Shown one piece after another: positions 45,694 through 55,052 of a stretch of DNA of 64,000 nucleotides. Source of the stretch: Sphingomonas sp. HF-S4 (lineage in GTDB: Bacteria > Pseudomonadota > Alphaproteobacteria > Sphingomonadales > Sphingomonadaceae); the NCBI RefSeq assembly GCF_032911445.1, contig NZ_JAWJEJ010000001.1:1922001-1986000 (forward strand), given 5' to 3'. Made by a program: the position numbers and the translations under genes. The notes beneath the pieces were generated by a model. That model saw nothing but the letters and a program-made list of their open reading frames with translations. It was not told the origin of the DNA and made no database searches. Every line of letters starts with the position of its first letter. The stretch's first letter is position 1.

Positions 45694-46122
45694 ATGCACA
45701 GTCCAATTCTCGGGCCCGTCGTGGCGCTGGTCGCATGGTCGCTGGTCATGCTGGTGTGGATGTTCCTGGTCCGCATGCCGGCGCTCAAGCGCGCGGGGGT
45801 CGACATGTCGAAGGCGCGCGGCGGGCGCCCCGGCATCCTCGACGGCATGGTCGAGGAACGCGCGCAATGGCCCGCGCACAATTACATCCACCTGATGGAG
45901 CAGCCGACGTTGTTCTATGCGATCGCGCTGACGCTCGCGCTGATGGGCCAGGGCGACGGGATCAATGCGTGGATCGCCTGGGGATATGTCGGCCTGCGCA
46001 TCGCCCACAGCCTCGTCCAGGCGACGATCAACAAGGTGGCAATCCGCTTCGGCCTGTTCGTGCTGTCGACCGTCGCGCTGATCGCGCTGACGCTGCACGC
46101 GGGGATCGCGCTGCTCCACTAG
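45694..46122 (+). CDS. MAPEG family membrane protein
   Basis: The 142-residue protein has four hydrophobic helices, with NYIHLMEQPTLFYAIALTLA in the centre and WGYVGLRIAHSLVQATINKV after it. The E-x-PTLF and R-x-HS motifs are typical of MAPEG proteins (membrane-associated eicosanoid/glutathione metabolism), whose bacterial substrates are mostly unknown. GGAGGGGGAG precedes the ATG. It converges with and slightly overlaps the TIGR02588 gene. Confidence 0.85.
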   Translation: MHSPILGPVVALVAWSLVMLVWMFLVRMPALKRAGVDMSKARGGRPGILDGMVEERAQWPAHNYIHLMEQPTLFYAIALTLALMGQGDGINAWIAWGYVGLRIAHSLVQATINKVAIRFGLFVLSTVALIALTLHAGIALLH

Positions 46123-46505
46123 GGCGTCTGAAAGCCCAGCGCGCGCAGTTCGAGCTTCTTCCCACGCGGGTCGTTCGCGAAGAACAGCCCGCCCTGCGCG
46201 CGCGCATCGCCCGCGACATAGTCGATCGTCGCGCTGCTGGTCTCGTCGCCCAGCGTACCTTCGATCTCGACCGCGGCGGCGGTGCCGCTCGACAGGTTGA
46301 TCACTTCGAACGCGACGACGAAGCCCGCCGCGGCAGGCGACACCCGCGTTGCATGCACTTCCAATGCGGGGAGCTGGTCGGGCTCGGCAGAGATCGCCTC
46401 GCGGCCGATCACGCCGATCACGAACAGGATCGCCGCGAGCCCCAGCCCCGCCGCGATCCATTCGAGCAACGGCTCCGGGGCAGGCTGCTTCTTCTGCTTC
46501 GCCAT
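46119..46505 (-). CDS. TIGR02588 family membrane-anchored protein
   Basis: The 128-residue product starts MAKQKKQPAPEPLLEWIAAG, has one N-terminal transmembrane helix (LGLAAILFVIGVIGREAI) and a periplasmic beta-rich domain with VIEVINLSSG-like strands (read here as FEVINLSSGTAAAVEIEGTL). The PEPLLEW start matches my recollection of TIGR02588. Members occur next to TIGR02587, as here. Function unknown. The 8-nt gap to the upstream TIGR02587 gene indicates one operon. Confidence 0.8.
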   Translation of the reverse strand: MAKQKKQPAPEPLLEWIAAGLGLAAILFVIGVIGREAISAEPDQLPALEVHATRVSPAAAGFVVAFEVINLSSGTAAAVEIEGTLGDETSSATIDYVAGDARAQGGLFFANDPRGKKLELRALGFQTP

Positions 46506-46513
46506 CGGGCCTC

Positions 46514-47350
46514 CTATACCACCAGCCGCGCGATCGCCGCGCCGATCGCCGCGGGGAATCCGAGCACGACTACCGTCCCCGCCACCGCCGCCATCGCATT
46601 CCCATCGACCCGCCCGAACGTCCACAGCACGTAGAAGCTCACCACCAGCGCGATCGCATAGCCGGGCACGGTGAAGGCGAGGAAGCGCCGAAGCACGCCA
46701 TAGCCCTCGGGCGCTTCTTCCTGCCCGGCAAAGCCGACGCGGAAGACCAGCAGGTGGAGCAGCAGCATCGACACGAGCATCATCGCGATGCTGTGCCACG
46801 CGGTCATCTTGTACCCGATCAGGATCATCTCCTCGGTCGGCGCGACGTTGAACGCTAGGAACAGCGCGCCTGCCAGCATCAGGAAGAGCTGGCCGAGATA
46901 GCCCGACGACCGCGCGGCGCGCTCCTCATCTTCTTCGTCTTCCGGATCGTCGCCGCTCAACTGCTTTCGCGCGATCATCGCGCCGAAGCTGGCGGGCACT
47001 GCCTGGATCGCGATCATCCCGACCAACTCGTCGAGCGGCATATCGGCAGGGAGCAGGCCGAACAGCAGCAGGATCGCGGCCGCGGTGACCGCCCCCACCG
47101 CATAGGCGGCGAGCGCGTCGAGCGCGTCTTCGCGCATGTTGGAGGTCCGCTCGAACCCGCCGAAGCGCGACAGGAAGACCAGGACAACGAAGTTCGCGAA
47201 AAGGAACAGCAACAGCCGTAGCGGGTGGATGTGCAGCCCGAGCGCCCACATCTCCATCGTCATCAACAGCGGCAGCGCGAACAGCACCGACCCGCCGAAC
47301 GCCCGCGCCAGTCCGGCGGCATAGTCGCGATTGGGGCTCTCGGCGGACAT
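46514..47350 (-). CDS. TIGR02587 family integral membrane protein
   Basis: The 278-residue protein has about seven to eight transmembrane helices. It starts RDYAAGLARAFGGSVLFALP after a short polar end and includes MTMEMWALGLHIHPLRLLLF and NVAPTEEMILIGYKM; the latter block with paired Glu is a family hallmark. An acidic loop (DDPEDEEDEE) faces the cytosol. It is paired with the TIGR02588 gene, and a joint membrane complex is inferred. Role unknown. Confidence 0.82.
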   Translation of the reverse strand: MSAESPNRDYAAGLARAFGGSVLFALPLLMTMEMWALGLHIHPLRLLLFLFANFVVLVFLSRFGGFERTSNMREDALDALAAYAVGAVTAAAILLLFGLLPADMPLDELVGMIAIQAVPASFGAMIARKQLSGDDPEDEEDEERAARSSGYLGQLFLMLAGALFLAFNVAPTEEMILIGYKMTAWHSIAMMLVSMLLLHLLVFRVGFAGQEEAPEGYGVLRRFLAFTVPGYAIALVVSFYVLWTFGRVDGNAMAAVAGTVVVLGFPAAIGAAIARLVV

Positions 47351-47388
47351 GGGACACTGTCCCACGCGGGACGGCGGACGGCAACCGC

Positions 47389-49281
47389 TCAGCCGAACAG
47401 CCGCTCCAGGCTGCGTTCGAGCATCAGCAGCTGCCACAAGGTCCGGCCATGCTCGCCGCGCCCTGCCTTGTGCTCGGCCGCGAGCCGCTCGATCTCGGCG
47501 GGCTCGAACCAGCCCGTGCCGGCCAGCACGCGCGACCGGGCCAGCCCCGCAGCCTCCTCGGCCAGCGCGTTGCGGAACCACGCGCTGATCGGAGTCACGA
47601 ACCCCATTTTGGGCCGATAGAGGATGTCCTTGGGCAGATAGGGCTCGAGCGCCTTCTTCATCAGCCACTTGCCCTGCCCCGCCTTGATCCGCAACGCGGG
47701 TGGCAAGGTGGCGGCGAACTGGACCAGCTCGTAATCGAGCAGCGGCTCGCGCGCCTCGAGGCTCACCGCCATACTAGTGCGATCGACCTTGGTCAGGATG
47801 TCACCGGGCAGCCAGTGCTGGATATCGGCATATTGCGCGCGATCGAGCGCATCGCGTGCCGGGGCGCGCCGCATTGCATCGACATAGCGCTGCTCGGCGG
47901 TGTGCCCGGCGAGCGTATGCTTCGCGGCGCTGGTGTAGAGTCGGTCGCGCAGCGCAGGCGTCGTCACGCCCACTGCCTTGGGATACGCGAACTCGCCATT
48001 CTCGGCGAGCGCGAGCAAGGTTGTCTTGGCGCGGAAGGCGCGCGGCGCCCAGTCGGCCTTGGGATAGAGCCGGCCGAGCGTCCCGAACACGTTCTGGCGC
48101 AGTTTCTCGGGAAAGAGGCTCCGCACGCGCTCTTCCGCGGCGAAGAACTTGTAGCGCCGATAGCCCGCGAACGCCTCGTCGGCACCGTCGCCCGACAGCG
48201 CCACCGTCACGCTCTCGCGCGCCAACTCGCACACCCGATAGGTCGGCAGCGCCGAAGCGTCGGCAAAGGGCTCGTCGAACGCTGCGACCAGCGTGTCGAT
48301 CAGCGCATAATCGTCCGATCCGACCGTCCGCGAGCGGTGCGCAGTGGCGAAGCGCTCGGCGACCTGCCGGGCGTACGTGGTCTCGTCGAGCCCGGCCTCG
48401 TCGAAACCGATCGTGCACGTTTTGACCGCGGCCTTGCTCGCCTCGGCCATCAAGGCGACCACCGCGCTGCTGTCGACGCCGCCCGAAAGGAACGCGCCGA
48501 GCGGCACGTCGGCGATCATTCGCGACCGCACCGCGGCACGCATCCGCTCGATCAGCTCGGCTTCGAGATCGCGGACCTTGCCGGTGGCACGGTTGGAGAA
48601 GTCGATATCCCACCAGCGCATCGGCTGCGGCATCCGCTTGCCGCGCTGGAGCAGGAGGTAGTGCCCCGCCGGCAGCTTCTTGACGCCGACCAGCAGCGAG
48701 GCATCGTCGGGTACATAGCCCAGGCCCAGATAATCCTCGACCGCGCGGAAATCGGGCCGCCGCCGGAACGAGGGATGCGCGAGCAGTCCCTTGATCTCGG
48801 ACGCGAACGCCACCCCGCCGTCGGAGAGCTTGGTATAGACCAGCGGTTTCACCCCGAAGCGGTCGCGCGCCAGGAACAGGCTCTGTTTCTCGGCGTCGTA
48901 GAGCGCAAAGGCGAACATCCCGTTGAGCTTGCCAAGCATCGCAGGCCCCCAGGCGCGCCAGCCATGGAGCAGCACCTCGGTATCGCTTTCGGTCTTGAAC
49001 CGCGCGCCCTTGGCTTCGAGCTCGGCGCGGACCTCGCGGAAATTGTAGATCTCGCCATTATAGCTGACGACCACGCCCTGGTCGGGCGTCGCCATCGGCT
49101 GAACGCCGCCTTCGAGATCGATGATCGACAGCCGGCGATGCCCGAGCCCTACCCCCGGCGCGGTCCATACCCCTGCCCCGTCGGGCCCGCGATGCGCCAG
49201 CGCGTCGCTCATCGCGACGATGCGGGCAGGATCGATCGGCTTCGCGATGGCAGGGTAATAAAGCCCCGCAATGCCGCACAT
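47389..49281 (-). CDS. XrtA/PEP-CTERM system amidotransferase (asparagine synthase-like)
   Basis: The 630-residue protein begins MCGIAGLYYPAIAKP with the N-terminal nucleophile Cys of class II glutaminases and RGPDGAGVW, then the synthetase domain with the PP-motif SGGVDSSAVVALM. The C-terminal part holds LPGDILTKVDRTSMAVSLEA. It transfers glutamine amide nitrogen to a carboxylate, probably on a sugar of the exported polysaccharide. It is the last gene of the XrtA operon, 3 bp after xrtA. Free asparagine synthesis is a less likely role given the context. Confidence 0.92.
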   Translation of the reverse strand: MCGIAGLYYPAIAKPIDPARIVAMSDALAHRGPDGAGVWTAPGVGLGHRRLSIIDLEGGVQPMATPDQGVVVSYNGEIYNFREVRAELEAKGARFKTESDTEVLLHGWRAWGPAMLGKLNGMFAFALYDAEKQSLFLARDRFGVKPLVYTKLSDGGVAFASEIKGLLAHPSFRRRPDFRAVEDYLGLGYVPDDASLLVGVKKLPAGHYLLLQRGKRMPQPMRWWDIDFSNRATGKVRDLEAELIERMRAAVRSRMIADVPLGAFLSGGVDSSAVVALMAEASKAAVKTCTIGFDEAGLDETTYARQVAERFATAHRSRTVGSDDYALIDTLVAAFDEPFADASALPTYRVCELARESVTVALSGDGADEAFAGYRRYKFFAAEERVRSLFPEKLRQNVFGTLGRLYPKADWAPRAFRAKTTLLALAENGEFAYPKAVGVTTPALRDRLYTSAAKHTLAGHTAEQRYVDAMRRAPARDALDRAQYADIQHWLPGDILTKVDRTSMAVSLEAREPLLDYELVQFAATLPPALRIKAGQGKWLMKKALEPYLPKDILYRPKMGFVTPISAWFRNALAEEAAGLARSRVLAGTGWFEPAEIERLAAEHKAGRGEHGRTLWQLLMLERSLERLFG

Positions 49282-49284
49282 CGG

Positions 49285-50820
49285 CTAGCGACCAGCCATG
49301 CGGTCGGCAAGCGCATCGACGGGGCCGAGCGCGGTCAGGAAGTCGCGGATCGTCGCCTGCGCGCCGGCATCCCCGCCCTGTTCGGCCGATACCAGCATGG
49401 CCACCGCGGCCTGGTTTCCCCCCAGCAACTTGGTCTTCAACGTCTCGAACTTCACGCGTTTGTCGCTCCCGGTCAGCGTATCGCCGACGCGGTACCAACT
49501 AACCGTGACGCGTTCCACCCGTCCGGGACCGGTCATGCGCAATGCGTGCCCACGCGAAAGATCGGGCACATCGGCGATGCGCACCCAGCGGTCGTTCTCG
49601 CGGATCGGCCCGATGCCGAAGCCGACCAGTTCCTTGCCCTCGTGCTGCCCGGCATAGACTGCGACCGACAGGTCCACCGTGCGGCCCTGCGCATCGGCAT
49701 AGTGCCCGATCAGGAAATGGTCGTTGCCGGGGAAATGGGGCGACCAGGCCGCGACGGCGCTCGGGCCGACGCGATGCCAGCCGGGCACTTCGGGCAATTC
49801 GATCCTGGCCGGCAGCGGCGCGGCGCGCGCGGCGATCAGGCTCGACCAGCCGAGGAACAGGCTGGCCACCGTCAACGCGAGCAGCGCCGTCACCGATGCC
49901 TCGGCGCGCTGGCGCACCGGCGCCGGGAGCTTGAGCGGATCGAACCAGGCAGCATCGGGGTCGCGATCAAACCATTTCCAGCCGATCGCCAGCACCGCCG
50001 CCATCACCGCGGCGAAGAAGAACCAACCATAGACGATATGGTCCATCCCTGTAGCCGCCTCGACCGAGGTCCACCACGCGGCGTAAATCGTCCCGAACGC
50101 GCGGAGGCCATTGGCGAGGACCGGCACGACCAGCGCCATCGCCAGGAACGCGATGCGTCGGGTCCAGGAGAGATAACACACATTGGCGACGAGCACGCCG
50201 AACGCGATCATCGCGATGACGAATTTGGCGCCCGAACACGCCTCGGCGACTTCGAAATAGCCGTTCGAGGTGGTGATGAGCACCCCGTCCACGCTCGCCG
50301 GCACGCCGAACAGATGGAGCAAAGGCATCACTTGCGCGACGGTGATGTCCTGGAGCGGACCTTCTAGGAAATCGCCGAACGGCACGAGGAATGCCATGTA
50401 TGCAATCGGAAACAGCAGCGCGCGGCTCACATTGGGGCCCAGCACGCTCACCACCGTGCCCTGCAGCATCAGCACCAGCCCGGCATGGCGGAACAGCGCC
50501 ACGCCCGCGGCATCGCCGAGCAGCCATCCAAGCCCGCCCGCGCCGACCAGCGCCAGCCCCGGCCACCAGCCCTGCGGTGCCACCAGCGCAAGCTCGCGCC
50601 GCCGCTGCCAGACCAGCCAGCCGATCACCGGCGCGACGAACAGGCAATGCCCGAACGTGGTATTGGTCCAATAGATCGTCGCGAGGTCGATCGTGTCGCG
50701 GCGGAAGAGGATCAGCAGCACCGCCCAGGTGCCCGCCAGGATCGCGGCGTGCCGCCGCCAGCGCGCGTCGAACAGCGTGCCGCTGGGCGTGAATTCGCTC
50801 TGGGGCATCGCGACCGTCAT
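49285..50820 (-). CDS. xrtA: Exosortase A fused to an EpsI domain
   Basis: The 511-residue protein has an N-terminal multi-pass transpeptidase domain with the catalytic triad: Cys in VAEACSGAKFV, Arg in VLANGLRAFGTI and His in MDHIVYGWFFF. After about residue 300 comes a further helix and a periplasmic EpsI domain (LPEVPGWHRVG, VDLSVAVYAGQHEGKELVG). Exosortase A cleaves PEP-CTERM proteins for anchoring or secretion; EpsI-domain fusions are common. It overlaps the glycosyltransferase upstream as ATGA. Confidence 0.94.
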   Translation of the reverse strand: MTVAMPQSEFTPSGTLFDARWRRHAAILAGTWAVLLILFRRDTIDLATIYWTNTTFGHCLFVAPVIGWLVWQRRRELALVAPQGWWPGLALVGAGGLGWLLGDAAGVALFRHAGLVLMLQGTVVSVLGPNVSRALLFPIAYMAFLVPFGDFLEGPLQDITVAQVMPLLHLFGVPASVDGVLITTSNGYFEVAEACSGAKFVIAMIAFGVLVANVCYLSWTRRIAFLAMALVVPVLANGLRAFGTIYAAWWTSVEAATGMDHIVYGWFFFAAVMAAVLAIGWKWFDRDPDAAWFDPLKLPAPVRQRAEASVTALLALTVASLFLGWSSLIAARAAPLPARIELPEVPGWHRVGPSAVAAWSPHFPGNDHFLIGHYADAQGRTVDLSVAVYAGQHEGKELVGFGIGPIRENDRWVRIADVPDLSRGHALRMTGPGRVERVTVSWYRVGDTLTGSDKRVKFETLKTKLLGGNQAAVAMLVSAEQGGDAGAQATIRDFLTALGPVDALADRMAGR

Positions 50821-52013
50821 GCCGCCTCTCCGAGCTGCGCCAACAGCCCCATCAGGTCGTCAAGCGGCGCCAGCCGGGCGTCCCAGCCATAGCGCGCGAT
50901 CACCCGCGCCCGCGCGTTGCAGCCAAGGGCTGCGGCAGCGGCGCGATCGGACAGCAGCATCGTCACCGCTTCGACGAGATCGGCCGCAGTTGCGCCGACC
51001 GCGATCGTGCCGGCATGGTCGATGCCTTCCGCAGCCGCGGACGACGCGGCCACGGGCCGCGCCATCGCCATAGCCTCGAGCACCTTGTTCTGGACGCCGC
51101 GCGCAAGCTTGAGCGGCGCGACCACCACCGCCGCGGCGGCGAGCCAGCCGCGCACGTCGGCGACTTCGCCGGTGACGATCACATGGGGCGAAGCCAATGC
51201 CTTCACCGCCTCACCAGGATTGCGTCCGACGATCGCGAAGCGCGCCTCGGGATGTGCCGCGCGCACCCGCGGCAGGATGTCCCGCGCGAACCAGGTCACT
51301 GCCTCGATATTCGGGCGATAGTCCATCTGCCCGGTGAACACGATCAGCGCGCCGTCGGCAGCTACCGGTGCGAAGCCCGCCGCCGGATCGAAATGCGCGG
51401 TGTCGATGCCGTTCTCGATCGCCTGGACCCGTTCGGCACCCGTGGTGCGGCGGAACAGCCCGGCCTCGGCCGCGCTGACGAACAGGCTCGCGTCCACGCG
51501 CGCCGCGACCTCGGCCTCAAAGCGTGCCAGCAACCGCGCTTCGCGCGCGAGCATCCAGCGCATCGGCCCCTTTGCCGCTTCGGCATAGGCAGCGAACTTC
51601 GCCGAATCCATGTCGACGAAATCCATCACCACCCGCGCCCTGGTGTCGGCGGGGAGATATTGCGCCATCTGGCTGGAGAAGACCAAGATCGTCTCGATAT
51701 CCTCGCGCGCCAGCACCTCGCACACTGCGCGACGCATTGCCGCGTCGTCGAATGCAGTGAGCGAGACCGGTCGCCCCGAAACCAGCGACTGGACTGCGGC
51801 CACCGCCCGCGATTTGCCCCGTCGCACGATCGCTCGGCTCGCGGTGACCGTCGCCAGCTCAGGCCGGTCGATGTCGCGCGAGTCATCGGCGAACGCGGCG
51901 AGATGCACACGCCGGTGCCCGGCCAGATGCCGCAGCAGATGGAAGCTGCGGATCTTGTCGCCGCGATCGGGCGGAAACGGCACGCGGTGCGCGAGGAACA
52001 GGACATCGCCCAT
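50817..52013 (-). CDS. XrtA/PEP-CTERM system-associated glycosyltransferase (TIGR03087 type)
   Basis: The 398-residue GT-B enzyme starts MGDVLFLAHRVPFPPDRGDK, a family hallmark. It has a C-terminal GT4-like nucleotide-sugar site (FTGQMDYRPNIEAVTWF, VAPLKLARGVQNKVLEAMAM). It probably adds a sugar during assembly of the exosortase-linked exopolysaccharide on the cytosolic face. Start and stop overlap the flanking femAB-like and xrtA genes (TGATG, ATGA). The ATG at 52013 is fixed by the conserved start. Confidence 0.92.
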   Translation of the reverse strand: MGDVLFLAHRVPFPPDRGDKIRSFHLLRHLAGHRRVHLAAFADDSRDIDRPELATVTASRAIVRRGKSRAVAAVQSLVSGRPVSLTAFDDAAMRRAVCEVLAREDIETILVFSSQMAQYLPADTRARVVMDFVDMDSAKFAAYAEAAKGPMRWMLAREARLLARFEAEVAARVDASLFVSAAEAGLFRRTTGAERVQAIENGIDTAHFDPAAGFAPVAADGALIVFTGQMDYRPNIEAVTWFARDILPRVRAAHPEARFAIVGRNPGEAVKALASPHVIVTGEVADVRGWLAAAAVVVAPLKLARGVQNKVLEAMAMARPVAASSAAAEGIDHAGTIAVGATAADLVEAVTMLLSDRAAAAALGCNARARVIARYGWDARLAPLDDLMGLLAQLGEAA

Positions 52014-53074
52014 CACCCCAGCCCCTGCGCGATCCACGGCCCGACGCGGTTGGCGAGCCATAGCGGCATCCGCTTCCACGCCTGGACCTGGAGGCTGTAT
52101 TTGGGATCGAGCGGATTGACTTTCCGCGGCGCCGCGCCGTCGGCGGCACGCGCGAAATAGGTCAGCGGCTGCGGCTCGAAACCCCAATTCTTCTTGAACG
52201 CCGCAGCGCCCGTCCCGGTCTTGGAGCGCCCGAAATCGAAGCGACGGCAGCCGCGTTCGCGCGCTTGGCGCATCAGGGCGAAATACATCGCATCGTTGGC
52301 GCGCAGCGCACGCGCGGCGTCGCCCCCGCCGCCCCAATAGGGATAGACGGCATCCTTCCAGTAGAGGCTCAGCACGCTCGCCACCCCGACGCCGCGATGG
52401 CGCACCGTCAGCACGTCCGCCGCCTCTCCGAACTCCCGGAGCACTTCCCCGAACAGCGCGCGCGGGAATACCGGGGTGCCGAGATTGCGCACGCTTTCGG
52501 CATAGAGCGCATAATGCGTGGCGGCATCGGTGCCGGTCTCGATGTCGAGATCATTGCCGAACGACCGCCGCACTTCGGCGCGCTGTTTCCGAGGTATCGC
52601 GAGCAGCTCGGCTTCGTCGTCGGCGGCGAGATCGCGGACGAAGCCGAGATAGCTCGTGTCGTCGACATGCCAGCCGGTGCCAGGAGACGCCCCACCGCGC
52701 AGTTCGACGCTCGGACAGCTCAGCCGTCCAGCCAGAGTCCACGCCGCCTCGGCCAGGGCGCGCACCGTCGCTTTGTCATCGGCGAGAATGCCTCCGCCGA
52801 CGCCGAATCCTGCCGACACGAGCGCCCGCCCGAACAGCGGAGAGTGCATCTCGGTCAACGGCAGCACCCCGCCGATGCCGTTGCCGCGCTCGGCGACGAG
52901 ATAATGGCTCTTCTGCCGGCAGCCGCGCGCCACCGCCACGCTCCAGGCAGGCAAGTGAAACGGCGTACCCTCGGCATGTTCGTGAACGAACGCACCGATC
53001 CGCGCGCGCTCGACCGTATCATTCAAATCGGCCACGCGCAGCCCGACCGGCCGCACCAGCAGCGGCGCGTTCAT
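52013..53074 (-). CDS. FemAB-like XrtA/PEP-CTERM system-associated protein
   Basis: The 353-residue product has a GNAT/FemAB fold: FVHEHAEGTPFHLPAWSVAV near residue 30, RKQRAEVRRSFGNDLDIETG, and the C-terminal FDFGRSKTGTGAAAFKKNWG, which is the strongest family signature. FemAB proteins transfer amino acids from aminoacyl-tRNA; in exosortase loci the role is unproven but may be amino-acyl decoration of the polysaccharide. It overlaps the deacetylase gene upstream and the glycosyltransferase downstream. Confidence 0.9.
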   Translation of the reverse strand: MNAPLLVRPVGLRVADLNDTVERARIGAFVHEHAEGTPFHLPAWSVAVARGCRQKSHYLVAERGNGIGGVLPLTEMHSPLFGRALVSAGFGVGGGILADDKATVRALAEAAWTLAGRLSCPSVELRGGASPGTGWHVDDTSYLGFVRDLAADDEAELLAIPRKQRAEVRRSFGNDLDIETGTDAATHYALYAESVRNLGTPVFPRALFGEVLREFGEAADVLTVRHRGVGVASVLSLYWKDAVYPYWGGGGDAARALRANDAMYFALMRQARERGCRRFDFGRSKTGTGAAAFKKNWGFEPQPLTYFARAADGAAPRKVNPLDPKYSLQVQAWKRMPLWLANRVGPWIAQGLG

Positions 53075-53913
53075 TGCAGCCGCCCCGCCTCGCGCGCGGC
53101 GATCGCGTCCATCCGCCCCCACGAATGGCTGGCGATCAGCTTTTCCAGCTTCCCCGCCATCGCGCCCAATCGGGCATAGTGCCGCAGCTTCGACTTGAGC
53201 GGCGCATTGGCGACGCGCGGCTGGCCGGGATCGACTTCCCAGGGGTGGAAATAGAAGATCGCAGAGGTATCTGCGGCATTGGCGCTACGCACCGCGCGAT
53301 CGGTCACCCCGTTGGGCAACAGCCTGAAGAAGCCGCCTCCCGCGGTGATCTCACGTCCCGCGAACCTGGCGATGGTGACAGGCAGTTCGATCAAGGGCGT
53401 CCCCGCGATCGGCCGGAAAGCGCCACGCGGCGCTTCGGGCCAGCCATAATGATCGTGGCGGACCGGCGCGATGCTCGACGAATAGCTGTAGCCCGCCTCG
53501 GCGAGCTCGGCATGCGCCCAGGGGGTGCGCTTGTCGATCGAGAAGCTCGGCGCGCGATAGCCGGTGACCGAGACCCCGCCCGCATCCTCCAGCGCCGCGC
53601 GCGCGCCGGCCAGGTCGGCACGGAACGCCTTGGGCTCCATCGTGAACACGCGCTGGTGCGCCCAGCCGTGGCTGGCGACTTCGTGGCCAGCCTCGGCGAT
53701 GCGGCGGATCAGCGCGGGATAGCGCTTCGCCACCCAACCCAGGGTGAAGAAGGTCGCCTGGACGCCCGCATCGGCAAACAACGCCAGCACGCGATCGGTA
53801 TTGGCCTCGACGCGATGCTCGAGCCCGTCCCAATCTTCGCGCGCGATCGTCTTCTCGAACGCCCCGACCTGGAACCAGTCTTCGACGTCTACCGAGAGGC
53901 CGTTGATCAGCAT
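53071..53913 (-). CDS. XrtA system polysaccharide deacetylase
   Basis: The 280-residue NodB-fold enzyme starts MLINGLSVDVEDWFQVGAFE with the motif-1 Asp pair (DVEDW), then the motif-2 histidines in VASHGWAHQRV, RAPSFSI, and FYFHPWEVD. It removes acetyl groups from the nascent polysaccharide. An alternative ATG at 53931 would overlap the ATPase gene by 14 bp; the shorter start matches the family. Both neighbours are exosortase-operon genes. Confidence 0.92.
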   Translation of the reverse strand: MLINGLSVDVEDWFQVGAFEKTIAREDWDGLEHRVEANTDRVLALFADAGVQATFFTLGWVAKRYPALIRRIAEAGHEVASHGWAHQRVFTMEPKAFRADLAGARAALEDAGGVSVTGYRAPSFSIDKRTPWAHAELAEAGYSYSSSIAPVRHDHYGWPEAPRGAFRPIAGTPLIELPVTIARFAGREITAGGGFFRLLPNGVTDRAVRSANAADTSAIFYFHPWEVDPGQPRVANAPLKSKLRHYARLGAMAGKLEKLIASHSWGRMDAIAAREAGRLQ

Positions 53914-53917
53914 GTCC

Positions 53918-55039
53918 TCAGGCGGCCGCATGCCCGCGCAGCGCCGACAGGTCCGGACGGCGTTCGCCATCGCTGCTCTCGACCCAGTCGACGAGCAAGG
54001 TCAGCACGCGGCGCAGCGCCGCGTCCTGTTCGAGGATCTGCCTTTCGAGCGCCGCGATACGCAGGTCGAGCGGCGCCTCGGCGACCGGTGCGGGCGCCTC
54101 GGGCACTTCGGGTTCTTCGGCGATCAGCGGGCTCGCGGCCGACGGGGTCGGCGTGCCCATTGCGATCGGCGCGATGTCGCGCAGCTCGAGCGGCTCGACG
54201 AACGCATCGCGCTTGGCCGGTGCCGGGGCACTATCATTTTCGAGATCGGCGATCACCGTCGCCAGCTCGGGCGCGCCGAACGTATCGAGCTGCTCGATCG
54301 AGCCGAACAGCAGCACGCGGCCGGCGAGCTGGTTGACCCGGCGCGGGATGCCGCCCGACCAAAGGTGCATCGCCGCCAGCGCATCGTTGGTGAAGCGCGG
54401 CTTGCCCCGCCAGCCGACGCACGACAGGCGGTGGAGCAGATAGGGTTCGAGCTCGCCCGGATCCATCGGGGCGAGATGATGCATCGCGATCACCCGCTGG
54501 CGCAACTGCTCGAGCGTACCGTCCTGCAGGGTCAGCCGGAATTCGGGCTGGCCGAGCAGGAAGATCTGGAGCAGCGGATAGCCGCCGGCCTGGAAGTTGG
54601 AGAGCATGCGCAACTCCTCCAGGCTCTCGGCCGGAAGCGCCTGCGCCTCGTCGATGATCAGCAGCGTGCGGCGGCCGCTGCGGGCCACGTCGTGCAGGCC
54701 GTGCTCGATCGCCGCGAGCATCGCCGCCTTGCTCGCGCCGGTCGCATCGATCTCGAGCCCCGCGCACACGGTCTGGAGCAGGTCCTCCGGGCGGAGCTGG
54801 GTCGAGACGATCTTGATGACGTTGAGCCGCTGCTCGTCGATCTCGCCGAGCAAATGGCCCATCAGCGTGGTCTTGCCCACGCCGGGATCGCCGGTGATCA
54901 CGACGAAGCCTTCGCCCTGGCTCAGCCCATAGCCGAGATAGGCCATCGCCTTGCGGTGCGTCGCGGTGTCGAACCAGAAGCGCGGATCCGGGGTGAGCTG
55001 GAACGGCCGCCCGCTCAGTCCATAATGGTCGTCGTACAT
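53918..55039 (-). CDS. XrtA-associated AAA ATPase (ExeA/GspA-like)
   Basis: The 373-residue protein starts MYDDHYGLSGRPFQLTPDPR and has Walker A TGDPGVGKTTLMGHLL, Walker B LLIIDEAQALP and sensor GQPEFR. It ends in a proline/glutamate-rich linker and a coiled coil (RIAALERQILEQDAALRRVL). It is the ATPase regularly found in exosortase A operons, related to GspA/ExeA, probably energising assembly of the export machinery. It lies 4 bp before the deacetylase gene and 13 bp after the outer-membrane protein gene. Confidence 0.93.
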   Translation of the reverse strand: MYDDHYGLSGRPFQLTPDPRFWFDTATHRKAMAYLGYGLSQGEGFVVITGDPGVGKTTLMGHLLGEIDEQRLNVIKIVSTQLRPEDLLQTVCAGLEIDATGASKAAMLAAIEHGLHDVARSGRRTLLIIDEAQALPAESLEELRMLSNFQAGGYPLLQIFLLGQPEFRLTLQDGTLEQLRQRVIAMHHLAPMDPGELEPYLLHRLSCVGWRGKPRFTNDALAAMHLWSGGIPRRVNQLAGRVLLFGSIEQLDTFGAPELATVIADLENDSAPAPAKRDAFVEPLELRDIAPIAMGTPTPSAASPLIAEEPEVPEAPAPVAEAPLDLRIAALERQILEQDAALRRVLTLLVDWVESSDGERRPDLSALRGHAAA

Positions 55040-55052
55040 CTGCCTGCGTCCC

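Noticed and set aside
47449-50367. Very long plus-strand open frame (about 970 codons)
   Set aside because: It lies antisense to the asparagine-synthase-like gene and xrtA, both with full motif sets. Its translation is Arg/Gly/His-rich without domains, a normal shadow of high-GC coding sequence.
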